Positions 7,821 to 16,137 of a stretch of 16,139 nt of DNA are shown piece by piece. Each line of letters begins with the position of its first letter. The stretch's first letter is position 1. Both the position numbers and the translations under genes were made by a program. The stretch is taken from the NCBI GenBank assembly GCA_937873665.1, contig CALMYW010000377.1:1-16139 (forward strand). Reading direction: 5' to 3'. The stretch is from an uncultured Sphingorhabdus sp. (lineage in GTDB: Bacteria > Pseudomonadota > Alphaproteobacteria > Sphingomonadales > Sphingomonadaceae). The notes beneath the pieces were generated by a model. It made no database searches and had not been told where the DNA came from. It was given only the letters and a program-made list of their open reading frames with translations.

Positions 7821-10800
7821 ACCTTGCCCTCGCGCTGGATGACCGCCAGCAAGTCCGGGCTGTCGGCGGAGATGCGTAGCAGGCGGTTGCGGATGGTCGA
7901 TTCAGGGGCGTTCAGTGTGCGATGAAGCTGCTCTATGAACACGCGCTGCTGCGATTCGGTGGCATCGGAGTTGTAGGCGGCGAGATGCGGGGCGAGATCG
8001 TCGAGGAACAACAGGTCGCGTTCGGCCATGTGATCGCGGAAATACAATTCCATCACACAGGCATCAATCAGATCATCGAGAAATTCTCCAACTCCCATAT
8101 CTGTAGGCTGCAATGCCTTTTGAGCCAACAAGCAACTTACGCCCCTCGCAATTGTGGCTTCGTGAGATCGCGAGACTTCCGGTACTGGGAAATTTTGGAG
8201 GTATGCCGGCTTGTAGCGAAAATAGCCGTTAGCTAAGACACTCCCCGAATTTCTGAGATAAAACCATAGAATTTTCGAGTTGAGGATCGCCAAAAGAAAC
8301 TCATAAGACTCCCAAACATGCTCATGCTTAATGTAACCATATAGTGTTGTCGTCGTATATTGACCGCCATCCCGATCGATGGAGAAGTTCCCGCCCAACG
8401 ATATGTCAGGCGCTATGAGTTTCTTTCTGCGAAAAAGAGACAAATTTTTTGGGTAAATATATCGATACCAATGCTCATCCGTTGAAAGACGCCCGTTCTC
8501 ACGAGACCGAAGTACTTCTTCGCACCTCTTCAAATAGATCCATCCTTTCGGGAAGCGCCCCTGAATTGCACCTTCAGATAGCAAAGGAGGGTTTCCATCA
8601 ATAGATTCATCGTATGGGAAAATAACAAGATTTGTAGTCGCAATCGGCTCGTAACGATGAACTTGGTCACCCATAAGCAGCGGGCGAACTAGGCCATCTT
8701 CAATTTCAATACGCTCACCAAGCTCCTTGGATGTAGCTTCCCAAACGCTCCCTCGATTCACAGCGTCGTGCAGAAAATAGACTGAATCTTTACTTGTCTG
8801 CAAGCCCACAAAAATTTTAACCTTCTGATGCAATTGGCCTGGCGTACTAAGCAATGCCTCCATTGCTTTTGCTGAGTCAGGCGCTGCTAATATCCACGGT
8901 TCCTCAGAGAGCGACGCATAAGGAATGGATGCAAATGCTGTTGAGTCCAGCTTTTCAAGCTCGTCATCAAGCAAAACTGATTTCGACTCATCGGGTGCGA
9001 TACGCGTGTATTGGATGAACTCCATCGGAGTCTTTCTCATCCAGAGAAGTGACGAATAAGTGCATGCAGAAAAAACCTGGTGCGCGCCAAAGCTGATCAG
9101 GCGGTGAAGCAATTTGCGCGCCGCGACGAGTTTTCGGATTCCTTTCCCGAAAGTCGCATTCACCCATTTGTCGGGATTTATGTAGTTAAGAACCCCGCCA
9201 TCTCGAATCAACTGAAGCCCGCGCTCAATGAAAATGACGTACAGATCAAACGAGCCAGTTGCCGATTCGTAGTGCTTCTTATAGTAGTCTGCCGCGACCG
9301 GATTTGCTTGTTGGATTCCTTGAATTCGCAGATAAGGCGGATTGCCGATTACGATGTCAAAACCATCGGTCAGTGAACGTCCGAACATCCAGAGTGGATC
9401 AAAGAAACCGGCAACTTCCTGCGGGTCAAATGGATTCCAGTCGGCGATGTACTGAGCTTTCTTCGATGAGCCAAGGCTCTCCGCCAAGACCTTCCCAAGC
9501 TCTTCTCGCAGCCCCTTAAGCTTCTTCTGGAGCGCGAGCTTCTGGTCACGTCGCTGTACGGCAAAGTGGCGGTGATAAAGCTCTTCGAGCTCGCCTTCGA
9601 TCTCATCAACACGACCGGGAAGCAGTGCGAGCTGATCCATCTCCGGCAGACCGATAAGGGTGTCGGCAGCAACGAACTTGGTTTCTAGGTTAGGCAACGG
9701 GCGAATGCCGTGGTTGTCCTTCTTGTTGCGGTTGGTACGCTGGTCACAAACAAGCGAGATGAAGAAGCGCAGCTTGGAAATCTGGATCGCAATGGGCTGG
9801 ATGTCCACGCCATAGAGGCAGTTCTCGATCAGGTACAACTTGCGCCCGTAATCATCCTCGTTGTCGGCAAAGTCGCGCTCGATGGCGGCGATGGCGGCAT
9901 CACGCGCGGAAATATCAGGAATCTTCGCGGCGGCATCAATCTGGAGCTGCTTCCAGCGCGCGTTGTCGGGGTCGAGCTTGTGGATGATGTAAACCAGCTT
10001 GTGCAGCATGCCCATCGGGAATGCGCCAGAGCCGCAAGCGGGATCGAGAATCTTGCAGGTGTGGATGGCATCCAGCAGCGTGGCGGCTTCCTGCTCGTTG
10101 AAAGGGTGTGCCCGCTCGGTATAGGCAAACAGAATGTCCAGGCCGGTCTTCGCGTCCTGCTCGCTCATGCCTGCCTTGGCAAGCGCACCCGTGAGGTGTG
10201 CCTTGAGCGACTCGTCCACCATGTAATCGACTATAGGGCGCGGGGTGTAAAAGGAACCCGTCTGCTTGCGGGCAGTGGTCTTGGTTTCGTCGTTGTAGGA
10301 GGCCAGCAGGTTCTCAAACACTTTGCCCAGCAGTTCGGGGTCAAGCGCGATTTCCTGATCGACCGGCGTGTTTTCGACGATGGTGAACTTGTAGGCGTTC
10401 AGGATATGCAGAAGCCCGCGAACCTTTTCTTTCTTACGCTTCTTGTCGCCATAAGCGTCCGAGAGGTCTGCTTCATGCTCCGCGCTGAAGAAGAGGTGGT
10501 TGGGCAGGGTTGGACGCTTGTTCTTGGTGCGTGAGAAGCCGTCGAGGTAGCGCTTCTTGCCCGTGGCTTCTTCAGTGCGGTCGAGGCACTCGAATAGGCC
10601 GCCGTTGAGAAAGGGTACGTCGGCGAAGTGCTCCAGCGCCGTAGCGGGGTCGCGGAAGTGGTCTTCGTAGCGATAGAGCGTGTCCACACCGTAGGTGGTG
10701 CGGTTCTTCGGAAAGCCTTCGTCCTTGGCAAAAGCGCGATAGGGCTGGCCCTTGGCATCCTTACCCATGCGCTGGTTGAGCGTGGCGAAGAACAGGTTTT

Positions 10801-11719
10801 GCAGGATGGCCTCGTTGTAGGTGGAGGCGTCGGGCGACAGGTCTTTGAGAATCTTCTTCAGTTCATCCTCGACAAACAGCTTGTCGGGAACGAGGTTCTT
10901 CTCCTTGAGGAACCAGCAGAAGATGAGGCGCGTAAGCAGGCGGATGAGGCCGGTGGCACGGCGCTTTTCGTCGTCCTTTTCGATATCGGCAGGGAAATCG
11001 ACTTGTGGCAGCGCCCAGAAGTACCAGTTGGCAAGTTCGCGGTAGAACTGCTTGTTAAGCAGTTCGACATTGAAGACCTCTTCCCAGGCGGCATGAAGCT
11101 GGTCGAAGTTCTGGATGACACGGCGACCCTCGGTCAGTTCGGCAAGCGAGAACGATGCCAAGATGTCCAGATGGCCAGGGTGAGGATTTTCAATGGCGAT
11201 GTTCTGGATCAGAGTGACCTTGCCCAGTACATCCTTGTTGTCATCGCGCTTGTTCAAGCGGCGGTTGATGACGGCAATGGAGAGCCGCCCGCCGATCTTG
11301 AACAGCACCATCACCGGCATGGGGAAGATGCGGTTGATCTGGCGGGCGATACCCGCGAGCTTGCCGCGTGCGTAGTCGCCATCAGCCAGTTCGATGGCTA
11401 TGAAGACATAGGACTGCAACAAGGAGGTTTTGACGGTTTCATCCTTGAACAGCGCGGTGCTGCGGGAAAGCTCTTCATCGGTAAGCTGGAATAGCAGCTC
11501 CGCAGACCTCCAACTTGCGATCAGTGCCGCTTGGTGTTCCAGCTTGGATTCTGAATCGAACTGCGCACGGAACTCGGCAACTGAAGGCGTTTCGACGGTA
11601 CGGTCGGACTCGTAGCCCAAAGTGGCAAATAGCGACAACGCCGCTTGGCGCAAGGGCTGGTTGGAGAAACCCTGGATATGCTGGCTGATTGCCTGCTTCA
11701 GTTGGATGCTATTGCTCAT
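7817..11719 (-). CDS. Eco57I/PglX-like N6-adenine DNA methyltransferase with recognition domain
   Basis: Encodes 1300 residues. The ATG at 11719 overlaps the helicase gene by 11 bases. The methyltransferase core shows motif X TGSFYTPRPIVDYM (487-500), the AdoMet site DPACGSGAF (559-567) and the catalytic GNPPY (792-796). It transfers a methyl group from S-adenosylmethionine to adenine N6 in a specific DNA sequence. Residues 1-450 resemble the N-terminal region of large Eco57I-type methylases (FIAIELADGDYARGKL; LIRLLTRLIFCWFLKEK). I see no clear PD-(D/E)XK motif there, so it looks like a methylase rather than a self-contained type IIG restriction enzyme. Residues about 800-1225 should contain the target-recognition domain. 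Their coding DNA (about 8040-9300) falls to roughly 33-45 % GC, against ~60 % on both sides. In this operon it would mark self DNA. PglX (BREX) and DrmMI (DISARM) have similar architecture, but their partners are missing. Confidence 0.9.
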   Translation of the reverse strand: MSNSIQLKQAISQHIQGFSNQPLRQAALSLFATLGYESDRTVETPSVAEFRAQFDSESKLEHQAALIASWRSAELLFQLTDEELSRSTALFKDETVKTSLLQSYVFIAIELADGDYARGKLAGIARQINRIFPMPVMVLFKIGGRLSIAVINRRLNKRDDNKDVLGKVTLIQNIAIENPHPGHLDILASFSLAELTEGRRVIQNFDQLHAAWEEVFNVELLNKQFYRELANWYFWALPQVDFPADIEKDDEKRRATGLIRLLTRLIFCWFLKEKNLVPDKLFVEDELKKILKDLSPDASTYNEAILQNLFFATLNQRMGKDAKGQPYRAFAKDEGFPKNRTTYGVDTLYRYEDHFRDPATALEHFADVPFLNGGLFECLDRTEEATGKKRYLDGFSRTKNKRPTLPNHLFFSAEHEADLSDAYGDKKRKKEKVRGLLHILNAYKFTIVENTPVDQEIALDPELLGKVFENLLASYNDETKTTARKQTGSFYTPRPIVDYMVDESLKAHLTGALAKAGMSEQDAKTGLDILFAYTERAHPFNEQEAATLLDAIHTCKILDPACGSGAFPMGMLHKLVYIIHKLDPDNARWKQLQIDAAAKIPDISARDAAIAAIERDFADNEDDYGRKLYLIENCLYGVDIQPIAIQISKLRFFISLVCDQRTNRNKKDNHGIRPLPNLETKFVAADTLIGLPEMDQLALLPGRVDEIEGELEELYHRHFAVQRRDQKLALQKKLKGLREELGKVLAESLGSSKKAQYIADWNPFDPQEVAGFFDPLWMFGRSLTDGFDIVIGNPPYLRIQGIQQANPVAADYYKKHYESATGSFDLYVIFIERGLQLIRDGGVLNYINPDKWVNATFGKGIRKLVAARKLLHRLISFGAHQVFSACTYSSLLWMRKTPMEFIQYTRIAPDESKSVLLDDELEKLDSTAFASIPYASLSEEPWILAAPDSAKAMEALLSTPGQLHQKVKIFVGLQTSKDSVYFLHDAVNRGSVWEATSKELGERIEIEDGLVRPLLMGDQVHRYEPIATTNLVIFPYDESIDGNPPLLSEGAIQGRFPKGWIYLKRCEEVLRSRENGRLSTDEHWYRYIYPKNLSLFRRKKLIAPDISLGGNFSIDRDGGQYTTTTLYGYIKHEHVWESYEFLLAILNSKILWFYLRNSGSVLANGYFRYKPAYLQNFPVPEVSRSHEATIARGVSCLLAQKALQPTDMGVGEFLDDLIDACVMELYFRDHMAERDLLFLDDLAPHLAAYNSDATESQQRVFIEQLHRTLNAPESTIRNRLLRISADSPDLLAVIQREGKV

Positions 11720-14700
11720 GCTTGATCACCAGCCAGGTAATAAGGTCAAAGTCGGTTGTGGTTTTGATGGCGCTTTGGCTGCTCAGCAGCTTGCCGCCCC
11801 GTCCAGCGAACAGGTTGCCTGTGTTCTTGCGTCCGAACTGCGCGGCAATGGCGGCCACAGCCTTGTCGAGCAGGCCGCTGTAGCGGCTCATGTCCTGGCC
11901 GTGTGCGGTCTCTTCATCGAACAGCTTGCACAGCTTGGCGTGCGGCTCGGTCTGGCCCTGGCAGACGGCGCGGAAAATTTCCAGAATCTGCTTGGGTGCG
12001 GTGAAGTTGTAGCGCACCTCGCCATCGTCGCGGATATAGACGAGGAAGTACGGTTGCAACGGGTTGACTGCCTCATTGCCGGCGGCGTCGATGCGCTGCT
12101 TCAGGCAATAGATGATGCCGGGCTTGATGGCGCTGTACTCGGCGTGCGGAGGCACTACGGCGTAAAGGCCGAAGGGAGCTTCTTCCAGCTTTTCGCGGTT
12201 GGCTTCGATATAGGTTGCCAACTCCATACGGAAGTCATCCAGCGTGAATTCGCCTAGCGCGACGGACTCGTTGAAGTCTTCCAGATCGAGCACTTCGTCC
12301 TTGAGCCGTAGCAGTTGCTTGTCGCGGTAACGCATGTCCTGCTTGATGAGGTCTTCCAGGTCTTCGGCTTGCAGGATGTTGTCTTCTGCCGTGGCGGCGA
12401 TGTCCACCAATGCCATGCGGGCTTCGACACGGTTCTTGAGGTTGATGTACTTGTTCAGGTCCGGCGTGGGCCAGAAGTTGACGAGCTGGATGGCGTTATT
12501 GGGGCTACCGATGCGGTCGATACGACCAAAGCGCTGGATGATGTGCACCGGGTTCCAGTGAATGTCGTAGTTGATGAGGTAGTCGCAGTCTTGCAGGTTC
12601 TGGCCTTCAGAGATGCAGTCGGTGGCGATGAGGATGTCGATTTCTCCATCCTGCGGCATGGACTTCATCTTCGCTCGCTGCTTGGCACGGGGAGCAAAGT
12701 TGGTGAGGATGTGGGTGAAATCGGCGTGGCCGAAGGTGCTGCGGTTGGGGCGTGCGCCACCCGACACCAGGGCGATGTGAACGCCCAGCGTGTTGCGTGA
12801 CCAATCTTCCAATTCTTCGTACAGATAGGTAGCGGTATCGGCGAAAGCACAGAACACGATGACCTTGCGGTTTTCCTCGCCCAGCGTGTTCGTGCTGGGG
12901 TGACAAACTTTGTGTTCAATGAGGCGCTTGAGTTCGGCGAGCTTGGCATCGCGCGAGGCATCGACAGCTTGGGCCGCGTCGGCCAGCAGCGAAAGCTGTT
13001 GCTTGTCGGTGGCCAGATCGCTCAGCCAGGCGGCCACGTCCATGTGCTCCATGCGGTACTTGAGCTTGGTTCCCGCCTGGAAGGCCTGAGCCAGTTCTTC
13101 GTCTTCCTCGGCTGGCTCTGCATAGAAATCAGGCTGGATGTCTTCCGCCGTCTCGGCTTGGTATTGCAGGAACTGCTTGAGCCGTTCTTCCAGGTCTTCG
13201 ATCTTGCCGACGGTGCGCTCCATGGTGATGGCGAAGGCGCGCACAGAGCTTTCCAGCCGCTTGAGGAAGTTCACCTTCATCATGCCGATGAGGAATTTCT
13301 CGCGGTTCTCCTGGCTGAAGTTCTGGACGCGATGGTCTTCGTATTGCGCCTTGAATGCTTCGAGCACGTACTTGGACGGCTTGAAGATGGAAAGCTGGTA
13401 GTTGTCGATCTCGTCGTTCAGCTTGTCATAGGAGAGAAAGCGGCCTTTGAGATCGATTTCCGAGAACACGGACTCCGGCTTCCGGCGCTTCGGGAATTGC
13501 CCGATTTGTGCCATCGAGGCTTTGTAATACTTCTGGATGTGTTTGCGCGAACGGGCGATGGTGAGTTCGTCCAGCAGGGTGAAGAACCCGGCGGAGAGCC
13601 TTTCCATCAGATCACGGGCATCCCGCTCGCCAGAGCGCCTGGCCCACTCCATGAAGGTCTTTTGGGCGACGGTAAGCGTGTCCTTGATGCTGTTGATGCC
13701 GAAGCTCTGCGAAAACGCGGTATCCCGCCCTTCGGTGACGAAGTAGATTTGGTTTCGCAGGTCTTTGAGGTCGTTGTTGACCGGGGTTGCGGACAGCAGC
13801 AACACCTTGGTCTTGACCCCAGTCTTGATGATGTCGTCCATCAGCCGCTCATAGCGGCTCTTCTTGATGAGGTTGCCTTCTTCGTCGCGCTTGCCCTTGG
13901 TGTTGTTGCGGAAGTTGTGCGATTCGTCGATGACGATCAGATCGAAGTTGCCCCAGTTGAGCGTTGCCAGGTCGATGCCATCTACGCGGCCGCTGTCACG
14001 TGACAGGTCGGTGTGCGAGAGCACGGTGTAGGCAAAGCGATCCTTGAGGAAGGGGTTGAGTTCGCTGTTGTTCTGGGCGAGATAGACCGTCCAGTTGTCG
14101 CGCAGCTTCTTGGGGCATAGCACCAGCACACGGTGATTGCGCAGCTCGTAGTACTTGATGACCGCCAATGCCGAGTAGGTTTTACCTAGGCCCACGCTGT
14201 CGGCCAGGATGCAGCCGTTATGCTGGTTGATCTTGTGGATGGCGCCTTTGACGCCGTCCTTCTGGAAGTCGAACAATGCCTTCCAGACCTCTGTGTCGAT
14301 GATGGCGGTTTGGTCGAACAATGCAGCATCAGCTTCCTGCCCGGACAGGAAGCGCTCGAAGACGTGATAGAGCGTTTTGAAATAGACGAGCTCCGGCGCG
14401 TGATCGACGTAAAGTTGCTCCAGGTAGCGCAGAACATCAGCCTTGACGTCGGCAACCAGTTTTTCATCGCACCAGATTTCATCGAACCATTGTTTGAGGT
14501 CTGCCCTGTCGCGGTCGCCATCGACAATGAGGTTCAGTTCGATGTTGGGCGTGTCAGACAAGCCGAGGCCGCGCCGGGTGAAGTTTGAGCTGCCCAATAG
14601 CGCATGTTCACGCCGGCCATCGTCAATGTGATAGAGCTTGCCGTGCAGGAGGTTGGCCTGGCGGACCGAGCGGATATCGACCTTGTCGCGCAACCATGCA

Positions 14701-15017
14701 GCGCAGCGACGAGCGACTTCCTTTTGTTGCAGGCGGTTGGCCAACTCCATGCCTTCGTCTTCGAGCTTGAAAGCTTTCTTGTCGGTCTTGTCCGGGTCGA
14801 GCGAAGCGATGAAGCGGGGTTCGCCGAACAGGAAGTTCAGATGATCAATCTGGTCAAGCTGACTGGACAGCGCATCGTAGGCGTAGATGGTGAAGTAGGC
14901 AGACACCACGGAAAGTTGGCTGCCCGCGGCCATTTTCTCGGCCAGGAAGTCGGCGACCTTGCCACGGGTGTGGTTGTCGCGAATGCCATGACTGATGATG
15001 TTTCGTTGAGTACTCAT
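11709..15017 (-). CDS. PLD-nuclease/SNF2-type helicase fusion
   Basis: Encodes 1102 residues. The ATG at 15017 overlaps the Fic stop as ATGA, with GGTGAG just upstream. Residues about 1-200 are a phospholipase-D-type nuclease domain: HGKLYHID (125-132) fits HxKx4D exactly and is followed by LLGSSNFTRRG (about 140-150). Only one such motif is present, so an active site would need a dimer. A superfamily 2 SNF2/RapA-like helicase follows: Walker A ADSVGLGKT (272-280), DESH (364-367), LLLSATPVNND (about 407-416), VIVFCAF (719-725), SEGQNLQD (803-810) and QRFGRIDRIGS (828-838). The C-terminal ~250 residues are unassigned. This architecture translocates along duplex DNA and can carry its own cutting domain. 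Together with the methylase and ATPase it resembles the helicase of Hma-type (helicase-methylase-ATPase) defence loci. DISARM DrmD is similar in the helicase part, but no DUF1998 partner exists here. Confidence 0.88.
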   Translation of the reverse strand: MSTQRNIISHGIRDNHTRGKVADFLAEKMAAGSQLSVVSAYFTIYAYDALSSQLDQIDHLNFLFGEPRFIASLDPDKTDKKAFKLEDEGMELANRLQQKEVARRCAAWLRDKVDIRSVRQANLLHGKLYHIDDGRREHALLGSSNFTRRGLGLSDTPNIELNLIVDGDRDRADLKQWFDEIWCDEKLVADVKADVLRYLEQLYVDHAPELVYFKTLYHVFERFLSGQEADAALFDQTAIIDTEVWKALFDFQKDGVKGAIHKINQHNGCILADSVGLGKTYSALAVIKYYELRNHRVLVLCPKKLRDNWTVYLAQNNSELNPFLKDRFAYTVLSHTDLSRDSGRVDGIDLATLNWGNFDLIVIDESHNFRNNTKGKRDEEGNLIKKSRYERLMDDIIKTGVKTKVLLLSATPVNNDLKDLRNQIYFVTEGRDTAFSQSFGINSIKDTLTVAQKTFMEWARRSGERDARDLMERLSAGFFTLLDELTIARSRKHIQKYYKASMAQIGQFPKRRKPESVFSEIDLKGRFLSYDKLNDEIDNYQLSIFKPSKYVLEAFKAQYEDHRVQNFSQENREKFLIGMMKVNFLKRLESSVRAFAITMERTVGKIEDLEERLKQFLQYQAETAEDIQPDFYAEPAEEDEELAQAFQAGTKLKYRMEHMDVAAWLSDLATDKQQLSLLADAAQAVDASRDAKLAELKRLIEHKVCHPSTNTLGEENRKVIVFCAFADTATYLYEELEDWSRNTLGVHIALVSGGARPNRSTFGHADFTHILTNFAPRAKQRAKMKSMPQDGEIDILIATDCISEGQNLQDCDYLINYDIHWNPVHIIQRFGRIDRIGSPNNAIQLVNFWPTPDLNKYINLKNRVEARMALVDIAATAEDNILQAEDLEDLIKQDMRYRDKQLLRLKDEVLDLEDFNESVALGEFTLDDFRMELATYIEANREKLEEAPFGLYAVVPPHAEYSAIKPGIIYCLKQRIDAAGNEAVNPLQPYFLVYIRDDGEVRYNFTAPKQILEIFRAVCQGQTEPHAKLCKLFDEETAHGQDMSRYSGLLDKAVAAIAAQFGRKNTGNLFAGRGGKLLSSQSAIKTTTDFDLITWLVIKHEQ

Positions 15018-16075
15018 TTCTCACCCGATTGATTGGTGCGAAGCCACTTCGCCCCTCGCCCCTTGCCTGTTGATTCGATCAACCCCTCTGATTTCATCGC
15101 CCGCAGCACTAGTCGAACCATGTCCCGGCTCACGCCCGGGCAGGCTTCTTCAATCTCGGAAATCGAGAATGGCAGGGTGCGCCCCAGAACTTCCGTCCGC
15201 ACCCGGTCGCCTTTGCTGCCACGGCCACGCTCGATGGTGCCGACACGCTCCTCGAATTCGCGGTAGGCCCGCAGCAAGGCGCCCCAGAAGTAGTCAAGCC
15301 AGGGCTTTACGTCGTGCTGCCCCTGGTGCCAACCCTGCGAGCTGGCTTCCAGCGTTTCGTAATAGCCTTCCTTGGTATCTTCGAAGATGCGTTCCAAACT
15401 GATGTAGCGACCCACGGCATAGTCGAAGTGGTAGAGCAGCAGCAGGGTCAACAAGCGGGACATGCGACCATTACCGTCTGGGAACGGGTGAATGCACAGG
15501 AAGTCGAGCATCGCCAGCGGTGCCAGTACTAACGGGTCGGCCAGGTGCTGATCCAGCGCGGTGGCGTAGCGCCCGGTCAGATCGCCCATGGCCATGGGCG
15601 TGAGGTGCGCAGCGACTGGCTGGAAGCGCAGACGCGAAGTGCCGTCTGGGTGACGCTCGATAATGTCGTTATTGGTGGCCTTCCAGCGCCCGCCCGCCTG
15701 CGGCATATAGCGGTACAGCAGGGTGTGGAGTTGCAGCACTACGCCCTCGCTGAAGGACATGTGCGCGGCCGATTCGTGGATCAGCGCCAGGGCGTCACGG
15801 TAGCCGGCGATCTCCTGTTCGGAGCGGCTCTTTGGTGTTGCGTTGCGGATGACCAGAGACTTCAGCCGCGAGGGTGCGACGACAACGCCTTCCAGCCGGT
15901 TGGACGACTCGGTGGACTCCACCACCGCGATCTGGCGCAGGCCCTTAAGGGCTTCGGGCGACTGTGCGGCGTAGAGTTGCTGCTTACCCTGGTACTCGCC
16001 CAGTGTGCGCAACGTGGCAGCTTGGGTGCCATCGAAGCGAAGCGCGGCAAGGTACTCGGGTGTGAGCGAGTGCAT
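15014..16075 (-). CDS. Fic-domain AMP-transferase with N-terminal inhibitory motif and C-terminal winged helix
   Basis: Encodes 353 residues; the ATG at 16075 is the first in-frame start after the promoter. The Fic core carries the complete catalytic motif HPFPDGNGRMSR (196-207), so H196, D200, N202 and R204/R207 are in place for moving AMP from ATP to a target protein. Upstream, SNRLEG (58-63) fits the (S/T)xxxE(G/N) inhibitory helix of class II Fic proteins, whose glutamate blocks productive ATP binding. GGRWK (128-132) matches the conserved Fic N-terminal region. Residues about 300-345 (FSISEIEEACPG; DMVRLVLRAMKSEGLI) look like a winged helix-turn-helix, so it may bind DNA, possibly its own operator. 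As first gene of the operon it could act as regulator, sensor or toxin-like effector. The target is unknown, and no separate antitoxin gene is seen, as expected for class II proteins. Confidence 0.92.
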   Translation of the reverse strand: MHSLTPEYLAALRFDGTQAATLRTLGEYQGKQQLYAAQSPEALKGLRQIAVVESTESSNRLEGVVVAPSRLKSLVIRNATPKSRSEQEIAGYRDALALIHESAAHMSFSEGVVLQLHTLLYRYMPQAGGRWKATNNDIIERHPDGTSRLRFQPVAAHLTPMAMGDLTGRYATALDQHLADPLVLAPLAMLDFLCIHPFPDGNGRMSRLLTLLLLYHFDYAVGRYISLERIFEDTKEGYYETLEASSQGWHQGQHDVKPWLDYFWGALLRAYREFEERVGTIERGRGSKGDRVRTEVLGRTLPFSISEIEEACPGVSRDMVRLVLRAMKSEGLIESTGKGRGAKWLRTNQSGEK

Positions 16076-16097
16076 GGAAATGTAAGCCCAGGCTGTC

Positions 16098-16128
16098 TAA
16101 ATGGGGTAATCATAGCCTTTAAATGGGG
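16098..16128 (+). repeat. Two direct TAAATGGGG repeats in the operon promoter (candidate operator)
   Basis: TAAATGGGG occurs at 16098-16106 and 16120-16128. Start to start is 22 bases, about two turns of the helix. One copy lies in the -35/-10 spacer and the other lies over the expected transcription start. Placement on the same face of the helix around the -10 box is what a repressor operator would look like. The regulator is unknown; the Fic winged helix is one candidate. Confidence 0.5.
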
Positions 16129-16137
16129 CATTGTCTC
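16109..16137 (-). promoter_or_regulatory. Sigma70-type promoter of the defence operon
   Basis: Read on the minus strand, GAGACA (16137-16132) and TATGAT (16114-16109) form -35 and -10 boxes with 17 bases between. TATGAT differs from the TATAAT consensus by one base; GAGACA matches four of six in TTGACA. Transcription would start near 16102, leaving a leader of about 27 bases before the Fic ATG. No good Shine-Dalgarno precedes that ATG, which suggests modest or leaderless-like translation of the first gene. Confidence 0.6.

Noticed and set aside
9710..10534. 274-codon open frame on the plus strand
   Set aside because: It lies opposite the methyltransferase core, whose motifs X and I prove the minus-strand frame. 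Its Val/Gly/Leu-rich product is typical of an antisense shadow in GC-rich DNA.
10628..11494. 288-codon open frame on the plus strand
   Set aside because: It is antisense to the methyltransferase N-terminal region, with low-complexity Val/Glu/Leu composition and no recognisable domain.
7817..11719. Type IIG restriction enzyme (nuclease and methylase in one chain)
   Set aside because: The architecture is close, but I find no D...ExK nuclease motif in the N-terminal 450 residues. Cutting could come from the PLD or HamA-like proteins instead.
12900..14003. 367-codon open frame on the plus strand
   Set aside because: It is antisense to the SNF2 helicase motifs (DESH, Walker A region). Its composition is shadow-like and it has no supporting ribosome-binding site or domain.
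7817..15017. DISARM or BREX locus
   Set aside because: The methylase and SNF2 helicase resemble DrmMI/DrmD or PglX, but no DUF1998 (DrmB), PglZ, BrxC or BrxL protein is present, and the nuclease/Ski2 pair does not belong to either.
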